A DNA stretch of 64,000 nt, taken from NCBI RefSeq assembly GCF_963664965.1, contig NZ_OY761823.1, positions 3,242,001 through 3,306,000 on the forward strand. The letters run 5' to 3'. The position numbers and the translations under genes are program-made. Under the pieces are notes generated by a model that had not been told where the DNA came from, searched no databases, and worked only from the letters and a program-made list of their open reading frames with translations. The first letter of the stretch is position 1; each line of letters opens with the position of its first letter. Shown here one piece after another: positions 29,285 through 37,846 of the stretch. The DNA comes from an uncultured Pseudodesulfovibrio sp. GTDB taxonomy: Bacteria; Desulfobacterota; Desulfovibrionia; Desulfovibrionales; Desulfovibrionaceae.

Positions 29285-29417
29285 CTTTTCCGGCTCTTTT
29301 CCGCCCAAGACTTTCTTCCTGCCACGCTTTATTTTTCCCCACGCTGCTGATAGGTTGTTTTTCGTTGGGTACGCACGACGTATCAGCCCGACGCAAAACC
29401 GCCTATCGTTGACATGA
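29163..29417 (+). CDS. Possible 84-residue small protein coupled to the HD gene
   Basis: The ATG follows AGGAGGA closely, and the TGA overlaps the ATG of the next gene as ATGA, a layout typical of translational coupling. The first 25 residues (LPRPYRTISIRHIRPDFSKP) faintly recall the RP..R.I..P..F.KP.G start of DUF134 regulators. The rest shows no helix-turn-helix, so it may be a truncated relic. Support is mainly positional. Confidence 0.3.
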   Translation: MLPRPYRTISIRHIRPDFSKPHGKTCSPCVSPGVRTKTNPDFSGSFPPKTFFLPRFIFPHAADRLFFVGYARRISPTQNRLSLT

Positions 29418-30055
29418 GCAGTAACGAAACACCTGAAATAGTTGATGAGCAAGTAAGCTCTCCCCTACCGCCGCCTCCGTTCATGAAGCGGGACCCGGCA
29501 TTGACCGTGCCGAACGACCGGCAATGCGCCGAGTTCTGGCAGCGTTTCGACATGCTCGAAAACGTGGCCGCGCACAGTCTGGAAGTAGCCCGCGTCGCGA
29601 CATTCCTCGCCCAGCGTGCCCACGAACTCGGCATGGATGTGGATGTTCCCACGGTCCGAGCTTCGGCCCTGCTGCACGACATTGCCAAGACCTACTGTAT
29701 CCTTCACGGCGGCAACCACAGCCAGCTCGGCGGTGCATGGGTCGCTGATTTCACGGAAAATCCGGCCATCGCAACCGGCGTCACACATCATGTCTACTGG
29801 CCTTTTGAAATGGATATTGCCAAATACTTTACTCCCCTTGCCGTCATCTATGCGGACAAACGGGTTCGGCACGACCGGCTCGTCACCCTTCAGTCCCGCT
29901 TTGATGATCTGATAAAAAGGTACGGGGTCAACGAATACATACGCGGACGGATCGAGATCACCATGGCGCAGGCCATAGACCTTGAAAACGCACTCTGCGA
30001 GACTCTTGAGGTGGACTTGAATGCATGTACTTTTGATAGCGGGCGGCTGGTCTGA
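29414..30055 (+). CDS. HD-domain hydrolase
   Basis: A 213-residue HDIG-type metal-dependent phosphohydrolase. The metal ligands appear as H in ENVAAHSLEVARVA, HD in ALLHDIAKTY, and later H and D in THHVYWPF and AVIYADKRVRHDR. The N-terminal 23 residues are Pro-rich and probably disordered. No good Shine-Dalgarno precedes the ATG, consistent with coupling to an upstream frame. Its 3' end overlaps ddl by 35 bases. The substrate (nucleotide or other phosphate ester) cannot be told. Confidence 0.85.
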   Translation: MSSNETPEIVDEQVSSPLPPPPFMKRDPALTVPNDRQCAEFWQRFDMLENVAAHSLEVARVATFLAQRAHELGMDVDVPTVRASALLHDIAKTYCILHGGNHSQLGGAWVADFTENPAIATGVTHHVYWPFEMDIAKYFTPLAVIYADKRVRHDRLVTLQSRFDDLIKRYGVNEYIRGRIEITMAQAIDLENALCETLEVDLNACTFDSGRLV

Positions 30056-30935
30056 CGAACGAGAAGTCTCCCTTTCCGGCGCAGAAAAAATCCATGGCGC
30101 TCTGAACGAACTCGGCCACGACGTCACTTTTTTCGATCCCGCCGAGAACTTCAAGAACCTTCTTTCCATAGCCAGGGACGTGGATTTCGCGTTCATCAAC
30201 CTGCACGGCACTCCCGGTGAAGACGGCCTGATTCAGGCTGTTCTCGACAAGGCGGGCTGCGCGTATCAGGGAGCCGGGGCTGCCGCGTCCTATCTCGCCC
30301 TGAACAAGGCCGCATCCAAGGAAGTGTTCGAGGACAGAAACGTCCCCACTCCGAAATGGCAGATCATCACACCGACTCAGGGATCGCAGGCCCCGCTCGA
30401 ACTGAAACTGCCGGTCTTCGTCAAACCGAACAAGGGCGGCTCCAGTCTCGGCATGAGCATGGTCAAGACGATCGAGGAATTTCCCGCCGCACTGGAAAAG
30501 GTATTCGCCATGTGCCAGTCCGCGCTTGTGGAGGAGTTCATCCCCGGCGTGGAACTCACCAGCGGCATACTCGGCGACAAACCGCTCCCGCTGGTCATGA
30601 TCACGCCCAAGGGCAACGCGGATTTCTTTGACTACGAAAACAAATACGCGGCAGACGGCGCAGAGGAAGTATGTCCGGCCCCCGTCAGCGAAGAAGTGAC
30701 CGAGACCATTCAGAATTTCATGCTCACGGCGCACAATGCGCTCGGACTGACCGGATACAGCCGAGGTGATTTCATCCTTGATGAAGACGGCACGCCGTAT
30801 CTCCTTGAGATAAACACCCTGCCCGGAATGACGGTCACCAGCCTTCTGCCCCGTGCGGCGAATGCCATCGGGATGTCCTTTGCCGACCTGATCGCAGAAC
30901 TCATCCGCCTCGGCACCGAAGAGAGGTCGCAGTAA
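30021..30935 (+). CDS. ddl: D-alanine--D-alanine ligase
   Basis: A 304-residue ATP-grasp ligase that makes the D-Ala-D-Ala dipeptide for peptidoglycan. Markers are the N-terminal GGWSDEREVSLSGA, INLHGTPGEDG, VFVKPNKGGSSLGMS, VEEFIPGVELTSGIL and YLLEINTLPGMT. The start lies 35 bases inside the preceding HD gene, and the family's N-terminal GG(x)S motif at residues 8-11 shows this ATG is right. It abuts waaA. Confidence 0.95.
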   Translation: MHVLLIAGGWSDEREVSLSGAEKIHGALNELGHDVTFFDPAENFKNLLSIARDVDFAFINLHGTPGEDGLIQAVLDKAGCAYQGAGAAASYLALNKAASKEVFEDRNVPTPKWQIITPTQGSQAPLELKLPVFVKPNKGGSSLGMSMVKTIEEFPAALEKVFAMCQSALVEEFIPGVELTSGILGDKPLPLVMITPKGNADFFDYENKYAADGAEEVCPAPVSEEVTETIQNFMLTAHNALGLTGYSRGDFILDEDGTPYLLEINTLPGMTVTSLLPRAANAIGMSFADLIAELIRLGTEERSQ

Positions 30936-32222
30936 ATGGGCAAACGACTCATTGACTCGACGCTGGCCGTCTACGGCGCGGCATGGAAGGCCGCGCTTCC
31001 GCTGCTGAAACTCAACCGCCGCCTGCGCGACGGATGGGACCAGCGCACCCTGTCCGGCGGACTGCCCGCCCCGGCACACCTGTGGATTCAGGCTGCCAGC
31101 GGCGGCGAGGCATACCTCGCATGGGAAGTGCTCAAGGCACTGAAGTCACCCTTCAAGGAAACCCTGCGCGTGCTGGTCACCACCAACACTTTGCAGGGAT
31201 TCGAAACCCTCACCCGCGCAGCCGCCGAAATCAACGGCGAAAAACGGGGGATCGCTGTCCAGCCATGGTACTTTCCCTTTGACGCACCCGACATCATGGA
31301 CAGCATGGTGCGTCATGTCAGCCCGCAGGCGGCACTCATTCTGGAAACCGAAATCTGGCCCGGTTTCCTCAAGGCGTGCAAGCAGCACGGCGTGCGCGTT
31401 CTGCTCGCCAACGGCCGCATGACCACGAAAAGTCTCGGCGGCTACATGACGTGGCCCGCCCTGTTCCGCGACCTCGGACCGGAACGCATCATGGCTGTAT
31501 CCGAAACGGACGGCCGCCGGTTCGGCACTCTGTTCGGACGCGAACGTGTCTGGGTCATGCCCAATATCAAATTCGACCGCATGGTCGAAGCCGGTCCCAT
31601 GGCCAGAAAAAACAATCCCCTCAAGAATCTCATTCCCGCCAAATCGAGCTTCGTGGTCTTCGGTTCCGTCCGCAAACAGGAGAATATCCAGGTCCGCAAA
31701 CTCGCCGCAGCGCTTGTGCGCTACAAGCCCGAAACGACCATCGGCCTGTTTCCGCGCCACATGCACCATGTCCCCATTTGGGAAAAAGCCATGAATGCCG
31801 GGGGGCTTACATGGACCCTCCGCTCCAATATGACTGGACCGGCACAGCCCGGAACCGTGATCATATGGGACACCTTCGGCGAGCTGGTCCCGGCCTACGG
31901 TCTTGCCAAAGCAGCCTTTGTCGGCGGCAGCCTCGTCCCGCTCGGCGGTCAGAATTTTCTTGAACCGCTCACCTGCGGCGTGAAGCCCGTCATCGGCCCG
32001 CACTGGAAAAACTTTGCGTGGGTCGGCAATGAAATCTTTGATTCCGGGCTGGCACTGAAAGGCGATGACACGGAGCATGTCCTGAATTTATTGATAAATA
32101 TTCTGGAGGACGCACCCCGGCGCACCGAAATCACCCAGAAGGCCAAGGCCTATATCAGGGACCGCAAAGGTGGCGCAAAGGCCGTGTGCAAACAGGTTGC
32201 TGATTTTCTCAATAAAGTTTAA
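30936..32222 (+). CDS. waaA: 3-deoxy-D-manno-octulosonic acid (Kdo) transferase
   Basis: A 428-residue GT-B glycosyltransferase that adds Kdo to lipid A at the inner membrane. Seen are the N-terminal hydrophobic segment, [18 protein letters not shown], the catalytic-acid motif [23 protein letters not shown], and the C-terminal [27 protein letters not shown] nucleotide-sugar site. The ATG follows the ddl stop immediately. Its substrate CMP-Kdo is made by the next gene. Confidence 0.93.
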   Translation: MGKRLIDSTLAVYGAAWKAALPLLKLNRRLRDGWDQRTLSGGLPAPAHLWIQAASGGEAYLAWEVLKALKSPFKETLRVLVTTNTLQGFETLTRAAAEINGEKRGIAVQPWYFPFDAPDIMDSMVRHVSPQAALILETEIWPGFLKACKQHGVRVLLANGRMTTKSLGGYMTWPALFRDLGPERIMAVSETDGRRFGTLFGRERVWVMPNIKFDRMVEAGPMARKNNPLKNLIPAKSSFVVFGSVRKQENIQVRKLAAALVRYKPETTIGLFPRHMHHVPIWEKAMNAGGLTWTLRSNMTGPAQPGTVIIWDTFGELVPAYGLAKAAFVGGSLVPLGGQNFLEPLTCGVKPVIGPHWKNFAWVGNEIFDSGLALKGDDTEHVLNLLINILEDAPRRTEITQKAKAYIRDRKGGAKAVCKQVADFLNKV

Positions 32223-32242
32223 CTAGGCTGATCACGAACACA

Positions 32243-32995
32243 ATGAGCAGATTTCCCGAATGTCACGGCATCATCCCCGCCAGGTACGAATCCTCGCGCT
32301 TCCCCGGCAAGCCCCTTTCCGAAATAATGGGCAAACCGATGTTCTGGCATGTCTATGACCGCGCGCGGCAATGTCCGCAGATGAGCACCGTCACCCTGGC
32401 AACGGATGACGACCGCATTTTCGAGGCAGCCCGTCAACACGACGTACCGGTGGTCATGACTTCCAGCAGCCATCGCAGCGGTACGGACCGGGTTCTTGAA
32501 GCGGCACGCACACTCGACATCGATCCGGAAGCCGTCGTGGTAAACATTCAGGGGGACGAGCCATGTCTGGAACCGGACATGCTCACGGAACTGCTGACAC
32601 CGTTCGAATCGTCAAAGGTTCACGTGACCACACTGGCGACAGCCATCGGCCGAAAAGAAGCCGAGTCGCCGGATCGCGTGAAGGTCGTACGGGCGCAAAA
32701 TGGACGAGCACTATATTTTTCACGCTCCATGATTCCGTTCGACCGTGACGAAAAAGTCCACGGTTTCCTGCTTCACATCGGTCTTTACGCCTTCCGCATG
32801 GAAGCGCTGGAACGATTCGGAATGCTGGAGCCGAGCCCGCTTGAGCAACGAGAAAAGCTTGAGCAACTCCGTCTGCTGGAAGACGGTATTGATATTTACG
32901 TAACTGAAACGAGGCATACCTGCCACGGTGTGGACAGGCCCGAAGACCTCGAAAAAGCGAAAAAAATCATCGAGACCCATTGGGAGAGCAATTGA
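32243..32995 (+). CDS. kdsB: CMP-Kdo synthetase
   Basis: A 250-residue cytidylyltransferase that activates Kdo with CTP. Signature pieces are [53 protein letters not shown] and [16 protein letters not shown]. It directly supplies the waaA product upstream. Its stop overlaps the carA start as TGATG. Confidence 0.96.
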   Translation: MSRFPECHGIIPARYESSRFPGKPLSEIMGKPMFWHVYDRARQCPQMSTVTLATDDDRIFEAARQHDVPVVMTSSSHRSGTDRVLEAARTLDIDPEAVVVNIQGDEPCLEPDMLTELLTPFESSKVHVTTLATAIGRKEAESPDRVKVVRAQNGRALYFSRSMIPFDRDEKVHGFLLHIGLYAFRMEALERFGMLEPSPLEQREKLEQLRLLEDGIDIYVTETRHTCHGVDRPEDLEKAKKIIETHWESN

Positions 32996-34119
32996 TGAAA
33001 GCCATTCTGGCCCTCGAAGACGGCACCATTTTCAAGGGAACAAGCTTCACCGGTGAAGGCGAAGCAAGCGGCGAAGTGATCTTCAACACCGGCATGACCG
33101 GTTATCAGGAGATTCTGACCGATCCGTCCTACACTGGACAGATGGTCACCATGACCTATCCGCTCATCGGCAACTACGGCGTCAACCCCGACGACATCGA
33201 GTCCCACGCCGTGCAGGCTGGCGGCTTCATCGTCAAGGAATGTTGCAAACGCCCGAGCAATTGGCGCTCCACCATGTCCCTGCCCGACTACCTCACGGAA
33301 GTCGGCGTCATGGGCATTGAGGGCATCGACACCCGCGCCCTGACCCGGCATCTGCGACTGCACGGCGCACAGCGCGGCTTCATCGCCACCGGCGACGTGA
33401 ACCCCGCTGAACTCGTTGAAAAGGCACGCGCCATCGAAAAGATGGAAGGACTGAACCTTGCGGACCGCGTATCCTGCGACAAGCCGTATACATGGGACGG
33501 CAAGAAGCCGGTCTTCATCGATGACCTCAAGAACTTTTCATGGTCCGGAAAAGGGCCGAAACTCGCGGTTCTCGACTTCGGCATCAAATGGAACATCCTG
33601 CGACTCATGGAAGCCGAAGGGTTTGACATGCTCGTCCTTCCCTCGCATACCACGGCGGCCCAGATCAGGGAACTCGGACCGGACGCGGTTTTCCTGTCCA
33701 ACGGTCCCGGCGACCCTGCTGCGGTAACCACGGCAGTGGAAGCGGCAAAAGACCTCTACGAGGACTATCCCATCGCAGGCATCTGCCTCGGTCACCAAAT
33801 CCTCGGGCTCGCCATGGGCGGCAAGACCTACAAGCTCAAATTCGGTCACCACGGCTGCAACCATCCGGTCATTGACCTGCACACCGAAAAAATTGAAATA
33901 TCTTCCCAGAACCACGGATTCTGCGTGGATATCGAGGGACTGGACTTCCTGGAAGCCACACACATGAACCTCAACGACAACACGCTTGAAGGTTTCCGCC
34001 ACAAGGAAAAGCCGGTACTGGCCATACAGCACCACCCCGAAGCAGGACCCGGCCCTCACGACAGCCGCTATTTCTTTACACGTTTTCGTGATATGGTAAA
34101 AGAAAGCACCGGGAAATAG
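32995..34119 (+). CDS. carA: Carbamoyl-phosphate synthase small subunit
   Basis: The 374-residue glutaminase subunit, which feeds ammonia to CarB for arginine and pyrimidine synthesis. The N-terminal domain starts [18 protein letters not shown] with [19 protein letters not shown]. The class-I amidotransferase domain carries the nucleophile Cys in [12 protein letters not shown] and His/Glu in [10 protein letters not shown]. The start at 32995 overlaps the kdsB stop by one base. carB is not adjacent. Confidence 0.96.
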   Translation: MKAILALEDGTIFKGTSFTGEGEASGEVIFNTGMTGYQEILTDPSYTGQMVTMTYPLIGNYGVNPDDIESHAVQAGGFIVKECCKRPSNWRSTMSLPDYLTEVGVMGIEGIDTRALTRHLRLHGAQRGFIATGDVNPAELVEKARAIEKMEGLNLADRVSCDKPYTWDGKKPVFIDDLKNFSWSGKGPKLAVLDFGIKWNILRLMEAEGFDMLVLPSHTTAAQIRELGPDAVFLSNGPGDPAAVTTAVEAAKDLYEDYPIAGICLGHQILGLAMGGKTYKLKFGHHGCNHPVIDLHTEKIEISSQNHGFCVDIEGLDFLEATHMNLNDNTLEGFRHKEKPVLAIQHHPEAGPGPHDSRYFFTRFRDMVKESTGK

Positions 34120-34164
34120 TACAGGTACGCAAGCGACACCGAGAACTCAAAGCAGGTACGTTCC

Positions 34165-34968
34165 ATGTCAAACCAATTATTGCAATCTCGAAAGAAGCTG
34201 AATTCGGTCACCACCCTCCTCAAAAAAGGGAAGTACATGCCCGCGGTTCAGGCCGTGCATGACGGACTCATTCTGTATCTGAAGAATCCAGTCATGAAAA
34301 ATGAAAGATCCGAATTCGAGGAGCTCCTCAAAAAGGTCACCTACGCCCTGAATTCGGATGCGGAACTGCGGAAAATCTATCCGCTCGTCATCAGCTATGA
34401 GCCGGGACAGGAACGCCCTCTTCTGGATGCCATGCGTGAACTCCTGCAAGAACTGCAAAAGGCCATCAACGACGCGGTCAAGGATGACATGCAGGCCATT
34501 ATGGCCCAAAAGGAAGCCGCGCTCACCAAAGGACAGGAACACCTCGACGGCCAGAACTGGGACGAAGCCAAGGATATTTTTGACCAGTTGGTCAAGGATT
34601 TCGGCGGCGACACCGATCTCAAGGCGGATATTGCGGATCGCTATCTCAACGCGGGGCGGTATCAGGAAGCATTCCACATGCTCGATGACGCCCTCAAGGA
34701 TGATCCCAACGCAATTCACCTCTACAATCGCATCGGCATGGTCCTTCGCAAGATGAAGGACTACGAAACCGCTGAGAAATACTATCTCAAGGCCCTGACC
34801 CTCACGAACGAAGACGAATATCTGCACTACAACATCGGCCGCCTCTACTACGACTGGCGGAAATGGTCGAAAATGGCGCAGGCGGCAGAAAATGCCATAG
34901 GCATTAATCCGAAATTCGATGAAGCAGCCAAGATGCTCAAGTTTGCTCAAAAGAAAATGGCTCAATAG
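34165..34968 (+). CDS. TPR-repeat protein
   Basis: A 267-residue cytoplasmic protein with no signal peptide. The N-terminal 100 residues are helical and Lys/Glu-rich. About residues 125-265 hold three or four tetratricopeptide units (GQNWDEAKDIFDQLV, AGRYQEAFHMLDDALKDDPN, MKDYETAEKYYLKALTLTNEDEYLHYNIGRLYYD). It is probably a protein-protein interaction scaffold. It shares a general design with the TPR protein at 57196-58005. Terminator follows. Confidence 0.85.
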   Translation: MSNQLLQSRKKLNSVTTLLKKGKYMPAVQAVHDGLILYLKNPVMKNERSEFEELLKKVTYALNSDAELRKIYPLVISYEPGQERPLLDAMRELLQELQKAINDAVKDDMQAIMAQKEAALTKGQEHLDGQNWDEAKDIFDQLVKDFGGDTDLKADIADRYLNAGRYQEAFHMLDDALKDDPNAIHLYNRIGMVLRKMKDYETAEKYYLKALTLTNEDEYLHYNIGRLYYDWRKWSKMAQAAENAIGINPKFDEAAKMLKFAQKKMAQ

Positions 34969-35018
34969 CAGAATACTGCCAGACGAGTCAGAGAGCACTC
35001 GAACAGACGACGAAAACG

Positions 35019-35064
35019 GCAAGGCCGACGCGTATATACTTATACGAGTCGGCCTTGCTTTTTT
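35019..35064 (+). terminator. Intrinsic terminator after the TPR gene
   Basis: GCAAGGCCGAC (35019-35029) pairs with GTCGGCCTTGC (35048-35058), the stem is extended internally by GTATA/TATAC, and TTTTTT follows. It ends the ddl-to-TPR gene run. Confidence 0.92.
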
Positions 35065-35189
35065 GCACAAAAAACACACCAAATATGCTTATTGGACCCC
35101 GAATGAACGGGAAAACACCCATTTTTTCTATTTACACACCCATTGTACCCTGCTACTCGGCTTTTTCGCAGAAAGAGGAGGAGAGAAGC

Positions 35190-35303
35190 ATGAATTATTG
35201 GTCAGAACTGGGTTGGGTGATACTTCCCATGAACGCCATCGAGATAGGTTTCACCTTGGGCATGTGTGCACTGGTGAAATTTCTCGACAGTCGCAAGAGT
35301 TAA
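35190..35303 (+). CDS. 37-residue putative membrane peptide
   Basis: A short frame with a very strong ribosome site (GAGGAGGAG upstream of the ATG). The product begins MNYWSELGWVILPMNAIEIG, continues through a hydrophobic FTLGMCALV stretch and ends KFLDSRKS, giving one probable transmembrane helix with a positive C-terminus. It lies between two terminators, so it is an independent transcript. No family recognised. Confidence 0.6.
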   Translation: MNYWSELGWVILPMNAIEIGFTLGMCALVKFLDSRKS

Positions 35304-35330
35304 AAAAAAACCGCTTTTGCACATCCTTAC

Positions 35331-35363
35331 AGCCGGACTTCAACCAGATGTCCGGCTTTTTTC
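35331..35363 (+). terminator. Terminator of the 37-residue peptide gene
   Basis: AGCCGGAC pairs with GTCCGGCT around an 11-base loop and is followed by TTTTTT, 28 bases past the stop. Confidence 0.88.
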
Positions 35364-35384
35364 ATGCCAAAAAGCTCACAGTTT

Positions 35385-35927
35385 CTAGCGGTCATTTGAT
35401 GCGATGAATTCGGCCGCACCAACCAGATCATCGGCAACATGGTCGGCACACTCCCGGCACTTTACCTCGGATTCGGCACCTTTTCCGGTACGCACGAGAA
35501 TGGTCGTCGCACCGACAGCCCTTCCCACGCCCATATCGGCATCCTTGTCACCAATCATGTAGGCGCACTTCGGATCAAACCCAAAGGCCTCAACGGCTTG
35601 TTCCATAAGGCCCGGTGAGGGTTTGCGGCATCGACAATTTTCCTCAGGCGCATGCGGACAGTGAAAAAAGCCTTCTATCGTCACGCCCTCGGCGACAAGC
35701 AGATCGGAAAGTCTCGTGTTGCAGGCATGAACATCCGCCTCGGTAAAATATCCCCGCCCCACACCGCTCTGATTGGTCAGAACGGCCAGCCTGAATCCCA
35801 TGTCTGCCATGCGCCGAAGGCCCTCGGCAGCACCGGGCAGCAGTTCCACGCCGTCCGGATCATGAAGGTAGTGCTTGTCGAAAATGATCGTCCCGTCACG
35901 ATCAAGCAGCACGAATTTTGCGGCCAT
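35385..35927 (-). CDS. gmhB: D-glycero-D-manno-heptose 1,7-bisphosphate 7-phosphatase
   Basis: A 180-residue HAD-family phosphatase of ADP-heptose synthesis. It has the nucleophile motif FVLLDRDGTI, the threonine/asparagine motif LTNQSGVGRGYF, the zinc ligands in CPHAPEENCRCRKP, and the acidic MIGDKDADM. Heptose is an LPS core sugar, matching the nearby Kdo genes. It lies two bases after pdxA. Confidence 0.93.
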   Translation of the reverse strand: MAAKFVLLDRDGTIIFDKHYLHDPDGVELLPGAAEGLRRMADMGFRLAVLTNQSGVGRGYFTEADVHACNTRLSDLLVAEGVTIEGFFHCPHAPEENCRCRKPSPGLMEQAVEAFGFDPKCAYMIGDKDADMGVGRAVGATTILVRTGKGAESEVKCRECADHVADDLVGAAEFIASNDR

Positions 35928-35929
35928 GG

Positions 35930-36952
35930 TTACCCCTTTCTCGCCATCAGGCGTCGGACCATGTCCAGCGCCGCCTCAAAACTGTGAATGGACGCCCTGC
36001 CGGTCCCGACCAGATCGTAACCGGTTCCGTGATCCGGCGACGTCCGAGGGTAAGGCAGGCCGAGAGTCACATTTACGGCCTCGCTGAAATGCAGCAGTTT
36101 GAGGGGACCGAGTCCCTGATCGTGATACATGGCGAGCACCGCCGGATATTCGCCCTTGGCAGCAAAATGAAACAGTGTATCCGCCGGAACGGGACCGACC
36201 ACCTTCAACCCTTCCGCCTTTGCGGTCTCCAGTGCCGGAATGATGGTAGTGATCTCCTCATCCCCGATACGACCGGATTCCCCGGCATGGGGATTAAGGC
36301 CGCACACGGCGATGTCGCCCTCCAGTCCGAGCGTTTTCACGAAATCGGCAGTCAGCCGCAGGCAGTGAAGGATGCGCTCCTGGGTGACGAGCTTCGGCAC
36401 ATCACGCAAAGCCGGATGCGTGGTCACAAGACTGACGCGCAGCTTCGGCTTGGTGGACTCACCTGGCTCATGCCCACACAAGTGCATGCAGACATTCTCC
36501 GCCCCCACACCAAGTTTTTCTGCGAGAAACTCGGTATGTCCGGCAAAGTTGAACCCCGCCTTCTGGAGCATGGCCTTGTTCAACGGACAGGTCAGCAGCC
36601 CTTGGGCAAACCCGGACAGCAAAGCATTCACCGCCGCATCCAGACTGGCTCCGGCGGCCAGACCGCCTTCGACCACGGCCTCCCCGGGCGGAAAACCCAG
36701 CCGGGACAGTTCAGGCGGCTCAAAAAGATACACCCCCGGCCCCAGATCGGACAATTCCTCAGGACTCTTAATTGTTCGGAAAAAAGACGGCTTCTGGAAA
36801 AATTCCAGTTCCCGTTCGAGCGCCAGCTCCGGACCGATAAGAAGAATACGCTCGTCATCCGGCACACTGGCCTCGGTAAAATGGCGCACAACCAGTTCCG
36901 GACCGATGCCGCAGGGATCACCAAGAGTTACACAGAGAGTTCGCATGGACAT
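35930..36952 (-). CDS. pdxA: 4-hydroxythreonine-4-phosphate dehydrogenase
   Basis: A 340-residue NAD-dependent enzyme of pyridoxal phosphate synthesis. Family signatures are VTLGDPCGIGPELVVR, CPLNKAMLQKAGFNFAGHTEFLA, GLNPHAGESGRIGDEE and AMYHDQGLGPLKLLHF, including the metal-binding histidines. The start may be the ATG at 36952 or a second ATG two codons in; no clear ribosome site separates them. Co-directional with gmhB. Confidence 0.95.
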   Translation of the reverse strand: MSMRTLCVTLGDPCGIGPELVVRHFTEASVPDDERILLIGPELALERELEFFQKPSFFRTIKSPEELSDLGPGVYLFEPPELSRLGFPPGEAVVEGGLAAGASLDAAVNALLSGFAQGLLTCPLNKAMLQKAGFNFAGHTEFLAEKLGVGAENVCMHLCGHEPGESTKPKLRVSLVTTHPALRDVPKLVTQERILHCLRLTADFVKTLGLEGDIAVCGLNPHAGESGRIGDEEITTIIPALETAKAEGLKVVGPVPADTLFHFAAKGEYPAVLAMYHDQGLGPLKLLHFSEAVNVTLGLPYPRTSPDHGTGYDLVGTGRASIHSFEAALDMVRRLMARKG

Positions 36953-37021
36953 ATTGATATGAAACCTTCGAAGTTGTTATCAGGAAAAGGGGATCGAAAA
37001 TACGTCTCACCCACCACGAAG

Positions 37022-37501
37022 TCAACTCACCCCACCGTTCAGCCGCTTGTGGCGGGCCAGAAAATCCGCAAGTATCAAGCCATGATCGAACGCTGTTTCC
37101 GGGCAGAGGTTCAATGGGAAAATTTTTGCTTTTCCGGCATCATCCCCCGCCCGTAGTGCCGAGATATCACGAGCCATGCCGGTATACACGACGCTCATGG
37201 TGTGCTGCCGGGGATCGCGTGCGGGATCGGAATATACCCCAAGCAAGCCGGTCAGGATGACGTCCAGCCCGGTCTCCTCACGCATTTCTCTGACAGCCGC
37301 CTGCTCGCATGTTTCTCCTTCATCGACAAACCCACCGGGCAAAGCCCACCCGTGCGGCGGATTCAACCGCTCGATAAGCACGACGCCGTCTTCGCCATCC
37401 GCGCCGCCGGGAACGAGAATAACGACATCCACGGTGGGTGTAGGGTTGCAATAACTGACTATATCCTTGCCGCAATGCGGACACGGCTTGCTGGCTTGCA
37501 C
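37022..37501 (-). CDS. Nudix hydrolase with N-terminal zinc ribbon
   Basis: A 159-residue Nudix protein. The N-terminus CPHCGKDIVSYCNP looks like a half zinc ribbon. The full Nudix box GGFVDEGETCEQAAVREMREETGL binds the catalytic metal. I place the start at the GTG at 37501, with AAGGAG eight bases upstream; a longer frame adds an unrelated hydrophobic tail. Such proteins clean up or process nucleoside-diphosphate-linked compounds; an ADP-sugar or NAD-type substrate is possible. Single gene. Confidence 0.88.
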   Translation of the reverse strand: MQASKPCPHCGKDIVSYCNPTPTVDVVILVPGGADGEDGVVLIERLNPPHGWALPGGFVDEGETCEQAAVREMREETGLDVILTGLLGVYSDPARDPRQHTMSVVYTGMARDISALRAGDDAGKAKIFPLNLCPETAFDHGLILADFLARHKRLNGGVS

Positions 37502-37588
37502 GATCAGGCTCCTTCGATGCAGGTGAAATGTTGCACCATATTTGGCCCAACAGCCCAGCCAAGTCAAACAAACCGCCAAAAACAACAC

Positions 37589-37617
37589 AGCCCTTCGAGG
37601 AACATCCTCGAAGGGCT
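37589..37617. terminator. Hairpin upstream of the Nudix gene
   Basis: AGCCCTTCGAGG pairs with CCTCGAAGGGCT around five bases, with further outer pairing CAACAC/GTGTTG. On the minus strand it is followed a few bases later by TTTTT, so it could end transcription coming from the kinase gene. The remaining gap to 37846 is A+T-rich with nothing else clear. Confidence 0.5.
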
Positions 37618-37846
37618 ACTTCGTGTTGTGTGCAAATAAGGAAGATGCTTTTAATAAAGCAACCCCCGTGCCAAAACTTCAAGCTTGAAGCTGATATTTT
37701 TTTCTACAACAATACTAGCATATTACAACCACGTCGCCGGATTCACATTTCTCACAACCCGAAACAGAATCGTACAATTTTTTAAACCGCCTTCGGGAAA
37801 AGCTGTAAAACACAGGAGAGCCGGTTCAATTTTTAGTACCCGAAAA

